Below are positions 34,684 to 44,866 of a stretch of 64,000 nucleotides of DNA, piece by piece (positions within the stretch are counted from its first letter, which is position 1; every line of letters begins with the position of its first letter). Below the pieces are notes generated by a model, which was given only the letters and a program-made list of their open reading frames with translations, was not told the DNA's origin and did no database searches. The stretch is taken from assembly GCF_049562855.1 (NCBI RefSeq), contig NZ_CP186925.1, positions 682,001-746,000 of the forward strand. Reading direction: 5' to 3'. The DNA comes from Ruminococcus_C callidus (lineage in GTDB: Bacteria; Bacillota; Clostridia; Oscillospirales; Ruminococcaceae). The position numbers were made by a program, and so were the translations under genes.

Positions 34684-35560
34684 GGCGTATCTGGAAGAAC
34701 TGGCGGCAAAGGTAGATGCAAAACTGTTGGAATATGTGCAGGTGACACCGGAAACCCGAAGGCAGGCACAGGTGGTGGAAGCCATGCGGTATTCTCTGGA
34801 AGCTGGCGGCAAGCGGATCCGTCCGGTGCTGGTGCTGGAATTCTGCCGGATTTTTGGCGGCTCGGAGGAGCAGGCAATGGCGGCGGCGTGTGCCATTGAA
34901 ATGGTGCACACCTTTTCCCTGATCCATGATGACTTGCCGGAAATGGACAACGACGATTACCGCCGCGGCAAGCCGTCCTGTCATAAGGCATTCGGACATG
35001 CTGTGGCGTTGCAGGCAGGCGATGCCCTGCTGACAGAAGCATTTGCCGTAATTCTGCGTGATCCGATACTGGAACCGGAAATGAAAGTGGAACTGCTGCA
35101 AATCCTCACTTCGGCAACCGGTGCAGCCGGTATGGTCGGCGGTCAGATCATGGATATGGCAAACGAGAAACGCAGCGATGTCACACTGGAAGAACAGGAA
35201 GCCATGTGTGCCGCCAAGACCGGTGCCCTGATTCGCGGAGCATGCCGGCTGGGCTGTGCAGCGGGATTTGCTCCGAAAGAACAGGTCGCACTGGCAGATC
35301 AGTATGGGGCAAAGCTGGGGCTGGCATTCCAGATCGTGGACGATATTCTGGACGTGACCAGTACCTCCGAAGTGCTGGGCAAGCCGGTGGGCAGCGATGC
35401 CGCAGAGGGCAAGACCACGTTTGTCACCCTGCTGGGGCTGGAAGTTGCCAAGACGCGTGCAGCAGCACTGACGGCAGAGGCAGAACAGATCCTGTCCCAG
35501 TTCCCGCAGCATGAATTCCTGCTGGATCTGACACGGGAACTGCTGTGCCGTGAAAAATAA
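34667..35560 (+). CDS. ispA: Farnesyl/geranylgeranyl diphosphate synthase (IspA-type)
   Basis: 297 aa. Condenses IPP with allylic diphosphates. First Asp-rich motif DDLPEMDNDDYRRGKPSCHK, second DDILD, plus GGKRIRPVLVL. Either of two adjacent ATGs could start it; AGGAGG is 6 nt before 34667 and 3 nt before 34664, so 34667 is preferred. xseAB-ispA-dxs-tlyA is a classic Firmicutes order. Confidence 0.93.
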   Translation: MEAKHKAYLEELAAKVDAKLLEYVQVTPETRRQAQVVEAMRYSLEAGGKRIRPVLVLEFCRIFGGSEEQAMAAACAIEMVHTFSLIHDDLPEMDNDDYRRGKPSCHKAFGHAVALQAGDALLTEAFAVILRDPILEPEMKVELLQILTSATGAAGMVGGQIMDMANEKRSDVTLEEQEAMCAAKTGALIRGACRLGCAAGFAPKEQVALADQYGAKLGLAFQIVDDILDVTSTSEVLGKPVGSDAAEGKTTFVTLLGLEVAKTRAAALTAEAEQILSQFPQHEFLLDLTRELLCREK

Positions 35561-35630
35561 TCGAAGGAGTGAATCCTGCGGAACTGCCGCGGAATGTGCC
35601 GCCGGCAAAGGAGCCGCAGAAAACAAAACC

Positions 35631-37529
35631 ATGGAATATATGAAAATTTCGGAAACAGAGGAGCACCTGTTGGAGCGTCTGCACTCGCCGGACGATCTGA
35701 AGGCACTTTCGCCGGAACAGTGTACCGCACTCTGTGCGGAGATTCGAAGTCTTCTCATAGAAACTGTTTCCAAAACCGGCGGGCATCTCGCTTCCAATCT
35801 GGGGTCGGTGGAACTGACGGTGGCGATGCACCGTGTGTTTGATTCGCCGGAAGATAAATTCGTCTGGGACGTGGGGCATCAGTGCTATACCCATAAAATT
35901 TTGACCGGACGGCTGGAACGATTTTCGACCCTGCGGCAGGAAAACGGCATCTCCGGTTTCCCGAAGCCAAACGAATCAGAACACGACAGCTTCATCAGCG
36001 GGCACAGCAGCACTGCGATCTCCGTGGCATGCGGCATTGCAGAGGGCATGCGGCTGCACGGGGACAAGGAGCATTTTGCCGTTGCCGTTGTAGGGGACGG
36101 AGCCATGACCGGCGGGCTGTCCTATGAAGGATTGAACAATGCCGGAAAATCGAGGAATAATCTCATTGTGATCCTCAATGACAATGAGATGTCCATTTCC
36201 AAAAACGTGGGGGCACTGGCACGCTACCTGTCCTCCATGCGGAGCAGTGAAGGATACGTCCGCACCAAAAAGGCGGTGGAACGCCGCCTGAACCGCACCG
36301 CGGTGATCGGTCCGTCTGTGGCGAAAGTCATCAAGAATTCCAAGAGCGTTGTACGGGACGTATTGTTGCAGTCGGCAACGATCTTCGAGGATTTCGGCTT
36401 CGTCTATCTGGGACCGGTGGACGGCCACAATCTGGTGGAACTGGAAGAAGTGCTGCTGGCGGCAAAGGAATATCACCGTCCGGTGTTTATTCATGTACAT
36501 ACCGTCAAGGGCAAGGGCTACGCACCGGCAGAGGCAAAGCCATCGGAGTATCACGGAATCTCCAAGTTTGACATTGAAACCGGCAATCCGGAGGTTTCCG
36601 CTGCGGATTCCTATTCGGAGATGTTTGGCAAAGAACTGGTGCAGCTGGCGAAACACGACCCCCGCATTTGTGCCGTAACGGCAGCAATGGGCGGGGGCAC
36701 AGGACTGCACCATTTTGCACGGGAGTTCCCGAACCGGTACTATGATGTGGGCATTGCCGAACAGCACGCCGTGACGTTTTCCGCGGCACTGGCTTCTATG
36801 GGAGAACTGCCGGTATTTGCGGTGTATTCTTCCTTTTTGCAGAGAGCCTATGACCAGCTGATGCACGATGTTGCCATTGGCGGCATGCATGTGGTGCTGG
36901 GGATCGACCGTGCCGGCGTTGTCGGCGAGGACGGCGAAACCCACCACGGACTGTACGATGTGTCGTTCCTCTGCACGGTGCCCAATACGGTAATTTATGC
37001 ACCGGCATGCTACGAGGAGATGCGGCTCTGTCTGCGGCGGGCACTCTATCGGGATAAGGGGCTGGCATGTATCCGGTATCCCAGAGGCAGCGAAAAGGTT
37101 TCCTTTGACAAGACTGCCCTGAATACCGAATACACCCACGTTTCCGGCAGAAAAACAGATACCCTGTATATTTCCTACGGCAGGGTGTACGATCACCTGT
37201 ACCGTGCCAGCCGCCGCATGGCGGAGGAAGGCGTGTTCTGTGACCTGCTGAAGCTGACACGCATTTTCCCGCTGGCAGAGGGCGTGGTGGAAATTGCCAT
37301 GTCCTATGCCCATGTGGTATTTCTGGAGGAGGCATACTATTACGGCGGAATTTCCCAGCTGCTGGGAGATCTGCTGCTGGAACGCGGCTTCCGCGGCACT
37401 TACCGGCGGGTAGCACCCAAGGCATATCTGCCGCAGGCTTCTACGGATTCTCAAATGGAAACTATGGGGCTGTCGGAGCATGCCATTTATCAGGATATGC
37501 AGCAGGAGGCAAAACATGGCAAGGCTTGA
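35631..37529 (+). CDS. dxs: 1-deoxy-D-xylulose-5-phosphate synthase
   Basis: About 632 aa. TPP enzyme joining pyruvate and glyceraldehyde-3-phosphate, first step of the MEP isoprenoid pathway. TPP site GDGAMTGGLSYEGLNNAG and NDNEMSISKNVGAL; DVGHQCYTHKILTGR; central VTAAMGGGTGL; C-terminal FLEEAYYYGGISQLLGDLL. Start uncertain: the frame is open from a GTG at 35550 inside ispA, but homology begins near MKISETEEHLLERLHSPDDL; ATG 35631 (or 35640) is my choice although the nearest AAAGGAG is about 17 nt away. Overlaps tlyA by 14 bp. Confidence 0.9.
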   Translation: MEYMKISETEEHLLERLHSPDDLKALSPEQCTALCAEIRSLLIETVSKTGGHLASNLGSVELTVAMHRVFDSPEDKFVWDVGHQCYTHKILTGRLERFSTLRQENGISGFPKPNESEHDSFISGHSSTAISVACGIAEGMRLHGDKEHFAVAVVGDGAMTGGLSYEGLNNAGKSRNNLIVILNDNEMSISKNVGALARYLSSMRSSEGYVRTKKAVERRLNRTAVIGPSVAKVIKNSKSVVRDVLLQSATIFEDFGFVYLGPVDGHNLVELEEVLLAAKEYHRPVFIHVHTVKGKGYAPAEAKPSEYHGISKFDIETGNPEVSAADSYSEMFGKELVQLAKHDPRICAVTAAMGGGTGLHHFAREFPNRYYDVGIAEQHAVTFSAALASMGELPVFAVYSSFLQRAYDQLMHDVAIGGMHVVLGIDRAGVVGEDGETHHGLYDVSFLCTVPNTVIYAPACYEEMRLCLRRALYRDKGLACIRYPRGSEKVSFDKTALNTEYTHVSGRKTDTLYISYGRVYDHLYRASRRMAEEGVFCDLLKLTRIFPLAEGVVEIAMSYAHVVFLEEAYYYGGISQLLGDLLLERGFRGTYRRVAPKAYLPQASTDSQMETMGLSEHAIYQDMQQEAKHGKA

Positions 37530-38322
37530 TGCGGTAATGGTACAGCAGGGTATGGTGCCCAGCCGCCAGCGTGCCAAAACGCTGATTCAGAACGGGCAGA
37601 TCTCTGTGAACGGCAAGGTCTGTACCAAGCCGGCGTTTGCCGTTTCGGAAACCGACCGGATCGCCATGGAGGGCAGTGACATCCCCTTTGTGGGACGGGG
37701 CGGTCTGAAACTGGAACATGCGGTACAGCAGATGCGGCTCTCTCTGGAGGGAATGGTCTGTCTGGACATCGGAGCATCTACCGGCGGTTTTACCGACTGC
37801 ATGCTCCAGCACGGAGCTGCAAAGGTGTACGCCATTGACGTGGGACACGGACAGCTGGTGCAGTCCCTACGGGAGGATCCCCGCGTGATAAATTGGGAGG
37901 GAACAGACGTTCGCAGCATTGCACCGGAACAGCTGGAACAGCCGGCGGATTTCTTCTCGGCGGACGTGTCTTTCATCTCGCTGCACCATGTACTGCCCTA
38001 CGTGCTGCCGCTGCTGCGGACAGGGGCACAGGGCGTGGTGCTCATCAAGCCCCAGTTTGAAGCGGGACGGGAAAACATCGGGAAAAACGGACTGGTGCAG
38101 TCCTCCCGCGTGCACATGCAGGTGCTGAACAACATCTTGCAGCTGTTTTCCGCACAGGGGCTGACTGTACAGCTGCTGTGCCCTTCGCCCATTCAGGGCG
38201 GCTCCGGCAATATTGAGTATCTCGCCGTTGTACAAAAAGGCGGCGAAGCGGCGTATCTGCCGGAAATTGCCGCAGTGGTACAGCAGGCATTCGCACAGGC
38301 AAAAAAGGAGAAGACGAAATGA
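37516..38322 (+). CDS. tlyA: TlyA-family rRNA 2'-O-methyltransferase
   Basis: 268 aa. N-terminal S4 RNA-binding domain (MARLDAVMVQQGMVPSRQRA) followed by an FtsJ-like methyltransferase with CLDIGASTGGFTDCML and VSFISLHHVLP. In other bacteria it 2'-O-methylates rRNA; haemolysin naming is historical. AGGAGG lies 6 nt before the ATG. ATGA overlap with nadK. Confidence 0.92.
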   Translation: MARLDAVMVQQGMVPSRQRAKTLIQNGQISVNGKVCTKPAFAVSETDRIAMEGSDIPFVGRGGLKLEHAVQQMRLSLEGMVCLDIGASTGGFTDCMLQHGAAKVYAIDVGHGQLVQSLREDPRVINWEGTDVRSIAPEQLEQPADFFSADVSFISLHHVLPYVLPLLRTGAQGVVLIKPQFEAGRENIGKNGLVQSSRVHMQVLNNILQLFSAQGLTVQLLCPSPIQGGSGNIEYLAVVQKGGEAAYLPEIAAVVQQAFAQAKKEKTK

Positions 38323-39191
38323 AAGTCGTGTTATTTCATCATCTGCAAAAAGGCAACGCACCGGAAGTTGCCCGAAAGGTCTGTCTGGCACTGTACCGGA
38401 ACGGCATGGAAGTCTGGGCAGATCCCCGCTGTCTGGGACTGCTGGGGGATATGTCCTTTATCTGTTACGCTCCGTTTCTGGAAGCAGTGCAGGACGCAGA
38501 CGTGGCAGTGGCGATCGGCGGGGACGGTACCATTCTGCACTGTGCCCGTCACGTGGTGGGCACAAAGGCAAAGCTTCTGGGCATCAACACCGGACGGCTG
38601 GGCTTTCTGGCATCTATGGAGCCGGATCAGATCGGTGAAATTGCACGGCTGCAAACGGGGGACTATCGGGTTTCCAAACGCATGCTGCTGCATGGCAAGG
38701 TGCTGGACAAGACCGGCACCTGCCTGCGGGAACTGACGGCGTTGAATGACATCGTGATCTCCCGCAACTTTTCCCGTGTCATTGAGTTTACCGTTTCCCG
38801 CAACAACGTGGTGTTGGGCGAATATCGGGCAGACGGCGTGATCTTCAGCACGCCTACCGGTTCGACTGCCTACGCCCTCTCCGCCGGAGGTCCCATTATC
38901 GAACCGGAATTTTCCTGCATTGAGATGAACCTGATCTGTCCCCATTCGCTTTCTGCCAGACCGATCCTGTTTTCTCCCCACAACGATTTGCAGGTGAGCC
39001 TGCGGGTGCGGGAGGAATATGATGCCTATTTCTGTGCAGACGGCGAAAAACCGGAGCCGTTTCCGGAGGGACGAGTCATGGAAATTTCCGGTTCTGACCA
39101 GACGCTGGAAATTCTGGACCTTAGCGGCAATACCTTTTTTGATTCGCTGAGCCGGAAGCTGATGCAGTCTTTGAAAGCGGGAAGGACGTGA
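38319..39191 (+). CDS. nadK: NAD kinase
   Basis: 290 aa. Makes NADP from NAD. GGDGTILHCARHVVG and INTGRLGFLAS are the diagnostic motifs, with TPTGSTAYALSAGGPI in the second half. Normal length. Follows tlyA and precedes argR-recN, as in most Firmicutes. Confidence 0.95.
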   Translation: MKVVLFHHLQKGNAPEVARKVCLALYRNGMEVWADPRCLGLLGDMSFICYAPFLEAVQDADVAVAIGGDGTILHCARHVVGTKAKLLGINTGRLGFLASMEPDQIGEIARLQTGDYRVSKRMLLHGKVLDKTGTCLRELTALNDIVISRNFSRVIEFTVSRNNVVLGEYRADGVIFSTPTGSTAYALSAGGPIIEPEFSCIEMNLICPHSLSARPILFSPHNDLQVSLRVREEYDAYFCADGEKPEPFPEGRVMEISGSDQTLEILDLSGNTFFDSLSRKLMQSLKAGRT

Positions 39192-39198
39192 GGAACAC

Positions 39199-39645
39199 AT
39201 GAAGAAAAAGCGGCAGGATACCATTCTTTCGCTCATTGCAGCAGAGGAGATTCCCACGCAGGAAGTGCTGCGGGAACGCATGGAGGAACACGGGTTTGCG
39301 GTGACGCAGGCAACGCTTTCCAGAGATATTCGGGAACTGAAGCTGACCAAGGAACGGCGTGGCAGCGGCAGGGCATGCTATACGGCACCGGTGCGGCAGG
39401 AAGTCAACGGCGGCATTTTGCAGAACGCTGCCCTGCGTACCGACTTTGCCGGAAATGTGGCAGTGATCCACTGCCGTACCGGCACGGCACAGGCAGTGGC
39501 GGCGGCGTTAGATGCCATGCATCGGGAAGATGTGGTGGGAACCATTGCCGGAGATGATACCATTTTTGTATTGCTGCGGACAGAAATACAGGCAAAAGAA
39601 TTTGCCGGCAGCTTCGCAAAGCTGATGGAAACAGGAGGGTTTTAA
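39199..39645 (+). CDS. argR: Arginine repressor ArgR/AhrC
   Basis: 148 aa. N-terminal winged helix with TLSRDIRELKLTK and C-terminal arginine-binding oligomerisation domain with GTIAGDDTIFVLLRT. Controls arginine metabolism genes and acts as hexamer. No arginine genes are in this window; the argR-recN link is a conserved chromosomal neighbourhood. Its stop overlaps the recN start by 1 bp. Confidence 0.94.
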   Translation: MKKKRQDTILSLIAAEEIPTQEVLRERMEEHGFAVTQATLSRDIRELKLTKERRGSGRACYTAPVRQEVNGGILQNAALRTDFAGNVAVIHCRTGTAQAVAAALDAMHREDVVGTIAGDDTIFVLLRTEIQAKEFAGSFAKLMETGGF

Positions 39646-41348
39646 TGCTAGCTGAACTGGAGATCGAGAATCTGGCGGTGATCGCCCATGCACGGATTCC
39701 CTTTTCACCGCATCTGAATGTGTTTACCGGTGAAACCGGTGCCGGAAAATCGATTCTGCTGCACGGGATCCATGCGGTTCTGGGACAGCGTGTCACGCGG
39801 GACATTGTGCGGACAGGCTGCAAAAAGGCAGTGGTGACGGCACTTTTCACGCATCTGGATCCGCTGGTCTGTGCCAGACTGGACGCACTTTCCATTTCCC
39901 ACACCGACGATGAATTGCTGCTCACCAGAGAGATCGCCGCAGACGGCGGCAGTGCAGCACGGGTGAACGGACATACCACAACAGTTTCGGTGCTGCGGGA
40001 GATCGGGGACGCTCTCATCAACATTCACGGGCAGCACGACAATCAGGTGCTGCTGGCACCGGAGTGCCACTTGCAGATTCTGGACGCTTTCGGCGGAGAT
40101 GACACATTGCTGCACCAGTATCAGGACACATTCCGGCAGTTACAGCAGACGGCGAAGCGGCTGAATCATCTGGCAAAACAGGAACAGGACAAGGCACACC
40201 GCCGGCAGCAGCTGAAAGCACTGGTGGCAGAAGTGGACGAACTGGGACTGGAACAGGGCGAAGAAGAGGCACTGGAAGAAGAACTGAACCTGCTGCAGCA
40301 CGCCGAGAGCATTGCCGCGGCGTTGCAGGCGGCAGCGGAGGCAATCGACGGCGAAGATGCCGACGGTTCCGCAGTACTGCTGACAGAGGCGGCGGCAGAA
40401 GAACTGTCGCCGTTTTCCGACATGCGGGCGGAGTTTGCCGTGCTGGGAGAACGGCTGGCGGCGGCAGGCATTGAACTGGCAGACATTGCTTCGGAGTGCC
40501 GCAGTCTACGGGACGGCATGGACTTAGACCCCCAGCGGTATGCGATGGTGCAGAAGCGTATGCTGGAGATCCGGCGGCTAAGTCGGGAGTACCAGTGTAC
40601 CGGTGACGAACTGGTGGAACGCCGTGACCGTGCAGAGGAAGAACTGGCACAGATGCAGGGCGACACAGCAGAGATCGCTGCCCTGCGGGAGCAGAAGGCA
40701 CAACTGCTGGAAACGGTTTCCGCACAGGCGAAGGCTCTGTCGGAATACCGTGCACAGACGCTGGAACGCTTTATCACTGCCGTGACGGAACAGCTGGCAT
40801 TTCTGAATATGCCCAACGTGATCCTGGTGGGGAAACATACCACCGGCAAGCTGACCATTCACGGCATGGACAGTCTGGAATTTCTGATTTCTGCCAACCG
40901 CGGGGAAGAACCCCGTCCGCTGGCGAGAATCGCTTCCGGCGGTGAACTGTCCCGCATCATGCTGGCTCTGAAGTGTGTCATTGCCGATCGGGACAGCATT
41001 CCCACGCTGATCTTCGACGAGATCGACACCGGTGTCAGCGGCAAGGCTGCCCAGAAAATCGGCATGAAGCTGCGGGAAGTGGGACAGCTGCGGCAGGTGC
41101 TCTGTGTGACGCATCTGTCCCAGATCGCCGTAATGGCAGATCAGCACCTCATGATCGAGAAGCAGACCGAGGGCACGCGGACGGAAACCCATGTCATGGT
41201 ACTGGAACCGGAGGGACGTGTCCATGAGATCGCCCGCATCATGGGCGGTGAAAATCCCAGCGTGCTGCTGCTGGAAACTGCACGGGAAGAATTGAAACGC
41301 TGGCAGAAAGATCTGCTGGCAGAGGGAGAGGACGGTCAGGAAACATGA
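39645..41348 (+). CDS. recN: DNA repair ATPase RecN
   Basis: 567 aa. SMC-like protein of double-strand break repair. Walker A FTGETGAGKSILLHGI, long central coiled coil (about 160-370), signature LARIASGGELSRIMLALK and Walker B TLIFDEIDTGVSGKAAQ. Overlaps recQ by ATGA, so break repair and helicase functions are co-expressed. Confidence 0.96.
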   Translation: MLAELEIENLAVIAHARIPFSPHLNVFTGETGAGKSILLHGIHAVLGQRVTRDIVRTGCKKAVVTALFTHLDPLVCARLDALSISHTDDELLLTREIAADGGSAARVNGHTTTVSVLREIGDALINIHGQHDNQVLLAPECHLQILDAFGGDDTLLHQYQDTFRQLQQTAKRLNHLAKQEQDKAHRRQQLKALVAEVDELGLEQGEEEALEEELNLLQHAESIAAALQAAAEAIDGEDADGSAVLLTEAAAEELSPFSDMRAEFAVLGERLAAAGIELADIASECRSLRDGMDLDPQRYAMVQKRMLEIRRLSREYQCTGDELVERRDRAEEELAQMQGDTAEIAALREQKAQLLETVSAQAKALSEYRAQTLERFITAVTEQLAFLNMPNVILVGKHTTGKLTIHGMDSLEFLISANRGEEPRPLARIASGGELSRIMLALKCVIADRDSIPTLIFDEIDTGVSGKAAQKIGMKLREVGQLRQVLCVTHLSQIAVMADQHLMIEKQTEGTRTETHVMVLEPEGRVHEIARIMGGENPSVLLLETAREELKRWQKDLLAEGEDGQET

Positions 41349-43195
41349 ACCAGCCGGAAAAGCTGTTACAGCAATATTTTGGGCATGCGTCATTCCGCAC
41401 CGGACAGAAGCAGGCAATCGATGCGATCTTGTCCGGACGGGACGTGCTGGCGGTCATGCCTACCGGAGCCGGCAAGTCGGTCTGCTATCAGATCTCTGCC
41501 CTGCTGCTCCGCGGGGTGACCATTGTCATTTCTCCGCTGATCTCGCTGATGAAAGATCAGGTGGAGGCTCTCCGGCAGGTGGGTATCCCTGCGGCGTATG
41601 TGAACAGCAGCATTACGCAGGAAGAATTCTATCACACGGTGCAAATGGTACAGCAGGGGCAGTGCCGGATTCTGTACGTTGCACCGGAACGGCTGATGAC
41701 GGACAGCTTTTTCCGTCTGACACAGCAGGTGCCGGTGAGCATGATCGCCGTTGATGAGGCACACTGCGTGTCCCAGTGGGGACAGGATTTCCGGCAGAGT
41801 TATCTGGATATTCCGGTGTTTATGGAACAGCTGCCGGCACGTCCGATCTGTACCGCCTTTACCGCTACGGCAACAAAGCAGGTAGAGGCGGATATTGCAC
41901 GGATTCTGAAATTGCAGGAGCCGGAAATCATACATACCGGATTCGACCGGAAAAACCTGTTTTTCGGGGTACGCCGTCCCAATAATAAGACGCGGGAACT
42001 GTTTCAGCTGCTGCGGGAAAACGACGGCAAAAGCGGCATTGTGTACTGCTCCACCCGAAAAGCGGTGGAGGAAGTCTGTGATGCTCTGCGGGAAAACGGC
42101 TTTCCAGCCACGCGGTATCACGCAGGTCTGTCCGACACGGAACGGGCACAGAATCAGGACGATTTCCTGTATGACCGCCAGCCGATCATGGTGGCGACTA
42201 ACGCGTTCGGCATGGGTATTGACAAGTCCAACGTGTCGTTTGTCATTCACTATAACATGCCCATGGATCTGGAGAGCTACTATCAGGAGGCAGGTCGTGC
42301 CGGACGGGATGGCTCGCCGGCACAGTGCATTCTGCTGTACAGCGGAAAAGATGTCCGTACCAACGATTTCCTGCTGCAACGCAGTCGGGAAACCACAGAG
42401 GTGGAGGACGAGGAAACACGGCAGTTCCTGCTGGAGCAGGGCAAGGAACGGCTGAAACAGATGACGTTCTATGCCACCTCTACCACCTGTCTGCGGCACC
42501 GCATGCTGCAATATTTCGGCGACCATTCACCGGACAGCTGCGGGAATTGTTCCTGCTGTCTGACCAATTATCGGGAAGAAGATGCCACCACGGCGGCGAA
42601 AAAGATCATCTCCTGCGTGTATCGTGCCCAGAAAGGCGGCTATCACCTGAGCCGCACTATGACTGCCGATGTGCTGATGGGCAGCAAAAAGGAATCGCTT
42701 CTCCGCATGCGGCTGGATCAGCTTTCCACCTACGGCATTATCGAAAAGCTGTCGCGGCGGGAAGTGATGCAGCTGATCGATGAACTGATCCAGCGGGAAG
42801 ATCTGGCACTGCGGCAGTTTCAGGAGTATCAGGAATTGGTGCTGACTGCCGGCTCGGTGGAGATCATTCGCGACCAGAAAACGGTCATGCGGCGTGTGCC
42901 GGTGGTGCGGGAGAAGCTGGCAGCTCCGGTGGGAACAAAAGATCCTACGCTGTCCGCGGCGGACAACGACCTGTTTCAGAAGCTGCGGCAGCTGCGGGCG
43001 GCACAGGCAAAGCACGAGGGAATACCGCCGTATTTCATCTTTTCCGATGCCACGCTGCGGGACATGTGCCGGAAAAAGCCCCAGAACCTCAGCGAGATGC
43101 GGCAGGTTTCCGGTGTGGGTGTCATCAAGGCACAGAAGTACGGGAAAATGTTTCTGGAGGAGTTGCAGCAGTTTCTGGCTGGGGTACAGCAGTGA
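41345..43195 (+). CDS. recQ: ATP-dependent DNA helicase RecQ
   Basis: 616 aa. MPTGAGKSVCYQ (motif I), DEAHCVSQWGQDFR (II), then YYQEAGRAGRDG (VI). RQC zinc cluster CGNCSCC (about residues 399-405) and a C-terminal HRDC-like domain containing LSEMRQVSGVGVIKAQKYG. 3'-5' helicase. Followed by a strong terminator, so it ends the nusB-recQ operon. Confidence 0.95.
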   Translation: MNQPEKLLQQYFGHASFRTGQKQAIDAILSGRDVLAVMPTGAGKSVCYQISALLLRGVTIVISPLISLMKDQVEALRQVGIPAAYVNSSITQEEFYHTVQMVQQGQCRILYVAPERLMTDSFFRLTQQVPVSMIAVDEAHCVSQWGQDFRQSYLDIPVFMEQLPARPICTAFTATATKQVEADIARILKLQEPEIIHTGFDRKNLFFGVRRPNNKTRELFQLLRENDGKSGIVYCSTRKAVEEVCDALRENGFPATRYHAGLSDTERAQNQDDFLYDRQPIMVATNAFGMGIDKSNVSFVIHYNMPMDLESYYQEAGRAGRDGSPAQCILLYSGKDVRTNDFLLQRSRETTEVEDEETRQFLLEQGKERLKQMTFYATSTTCLRHRMLQYFGDHSPDSCGNCSCCLTNYREEDATTAAKKIISCVYRAQKGGYHLSRTMTADVLMGSKKESLLRMRLDQLSTYGIIEKLSRREVMQLIDELIQREDLALRQFQEYQELVLTAGSVEIIRDQKTVMRRVPVVREKLAAPVGTKDPTLSAADNDLFQKLRQLRAAQAKHEGIPPYFIFSDATLRDMCRKKPQNLSEMRQVSGVGVIKAQKYGKMFLEELQQFLAGVQQ

Positions 43196-43243
43196 GTGAG
43201 CAGATTTGTGTAAGCATTGATTCTAGCGTACAAATAAAAAAAC

Positions 43244-43289
43244 GCATGCCCCGCACGGGAAACCAATCCGTGCGGGGCATGTTCTTTTT
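43244..43289 (+). terminator. Terminator after recQ
   Basis: GCATGCCCCGCACGG pairs with CCGTGCGGGGCATG around GAAACCAAT, then TTCTTTTT. Very stable. Confidence 0.92.
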
Positions 43290-43313
43290 GTCCGGTGCAT
43301 ATGTTTCCTTAGG

Positions 43314-43346
43314 GCATCTTACGCACATGCTTTGTGCGGTGTTGCC
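43314..43346 (+). repeat. Relic of the right end of MITE-B
   Basis: GCATCTTACGCACATGC followed by TTTGTGCGGTGTTGCC matches the last 33 bp of MITE-B closely. No left end is found nearby. It sits 17 bp before the next start codon, in the same sense orientation as the full copies. Confidence 0.7.
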
Positions 43347-43363
43347 TTGAAGGAGGCATACAG

Positions 43364-44866
43364 ATGCGAAAACGCAGTGTAATTCGGGATACCATTCAGA
43401 TGACCGTGATACAATTTTTTCTGGAGTGTCTGGCGTTGTGGTTCAACGCGTGGATGACGCGGCGTGTGGGGGCGGCAACGGTGGGAACGCTGGCACTGGC
43501 AGGTTCTTTTTTCAACCTTGCCGCAATGGTCGCCGGCGGAAATGCTATGCTCTGTGCCAGCCGTTTTGTGTCCGAGGAACTGGGAAAGCCCTGCGGCTGT
43601 CCGGCACGTGTCCTGCGGCATGGTATCAGCTTTTGCATGATGCTGTCCCTGCCGGTGACAGCAGGAGTCTGCATATTTGCCCAACCTCTAAGTCAGCAGT
43701 TTTTGCAGAGCGATTCCATGGCACATGCGGTGCGGCTCATGGCACTGCTTCTGCCGCTGGGCAGTCTGAGTGCCTGCCTGAAAGGCTATTTCAATGCAGT
43801 GTGCCGCGTGACAGTGACAGCCGCCTGCGATGTGGCGGAATTTCTGCTCCGTGCGGGAATCCTCACCGGACTGCTCCTGTGGCGTGGGGACACCAGACCG
43901 GAACAGGTCTGCACGGATCTGGTGTGCAGCATGGCGTGTGGCACACTGTTTACGGCGGTCACACTGACAGTGCTGTACTTTCAGAAGCGGGAACCCTGCG
44001 GCGGAACGTGCAGCCTGTCCCTGTGGCGGTATATCCGGCTGGCAGTTCCTGTGGCAGTGGGCGGCTGTCTGACTGCCGGACTTAGCACAGCCAATGATGC
44101 CCTGATTCCCGTGACACTGCGGCAGTTCGGGGACAGTGCCAGCAATGCCCTCCGGCAGTTCGGCACTTTTGAGGGCATTGTGATTCCGGTGCTGTTTTTT
44201 CCGTCCACCATTCTCTGTGCCCTGTCCGGAATCCTGATTCCGGAAGTCGCCCGTGCCAATGCCGCTGGCAATCGGGAACGTGTCTGTCGGCTGACAGAAC
44301 AGGTGATCGCACTGACACTGATTTTTGCGGTGCTGATCAGTGCAGTCCTGCTGAAATTCGGCGGCGTGATCGGGCGGTGCATGGACGGCGGAGAACTGTC
44401 GGGGAAGATGATTCGGATTCTGGCACCGGTGGTGCCGTTTATCTATCTGGAAATCGTGCTGGAAGCACTGATTAAAGGCATGGGCAGGCAGAATTTTTCT
44501 TCCCTGAATTATCTGGCGGAGTACGTGATCCGCATCTGTGTGGTGCTGGTCTGCATTCCGCTGTTCGGATTTTACGGCATCGTGGCATCGTACTATACCA
44601 GCAACGTGTTCGGAAACTGCAATCGTCTGCGTATGGCAGTAAAAACGGCAAACCTCCGGTTCCGATTCGGAAAGCTTATCGGAAAGCCGGTGTTTGCCGC
44701 GGGATTTTCGTTTACGGCAGCTTCTCTGCCGGAATGGTTCTGCCCGACTTTGCGGGAAACGCCGCAGGGAATCATGCTGTTTCTGGGAATCGCTCTGGGG
44801 CTGTACGGGCTGGTGTTCTGGCTGCTGCGGGAAAAAGACGAACAGGTGTTACCGGTGCTGCAATGA
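43364..44866 (+). CDS. MOP-superfamily flippase (SpoVB/MATE-like)
   Basis: 500 aa, about 13-14 transmembrane helices. The pattern of an oligosaccharide/lipid flippase is seen: RRVGAATVGTLALAGSF early, PEVARANAAGNRERVCRL mid-protein, and LIKGMGRQNFSSLNYLAEY near the sixth internal repeat. Resembles SpoVB-type proteins, which move lipid-linked saccharides and are needed for spore cortex. A MATE-type drug exporter cannot be excluded. AAGGAGG lies 7 nt before ATG 43364. Its 3' end overlaps the convergent EamA gene by 18 bp. Confidence 0.75.
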   Translation: MRKRSVIRDTIQMTVIQFFLECLALWFNAWMTRRVGAATVGTLALAGSFFNLAAMVAGGNAMLCASRFVSEELGKPCGCPARVLRHGISFCMMLSLPVTAGVCIFAQPLSQQFLQSDSMAHAVRLMALLLPLGSLSACLKGYFNAVCRVTVTAACDVAEFLLRAGILTGLLLWRGDTRPEQVCTDLVCSMACGTLFTAVTLTVLYFQKREPCGGTCSLSLWRYIRLAVPVAVGGCLTAGLSTANDALIPVTLRQFGDSASNALRQFGTFEGIVIPVLFFPSTILCALSGILIPEVARANAAGNRERVCRLTEQVIALTLIFAVLISAVLLKFGGVIGRCMDGGELSGKMIRILAPVVPFIYLEIVLEALIKGMGRQNFSSLNYLAEYVIRICVVLVCIPLFGFYGIVASYYTSNVFGNCNRLRMAVKTANLRFRFGKLIGKPVFAAGFSFTAASLPEWFCPTLRETPQGIMLFLGIALGLYGLVFWLLREKDEQVLPVLQ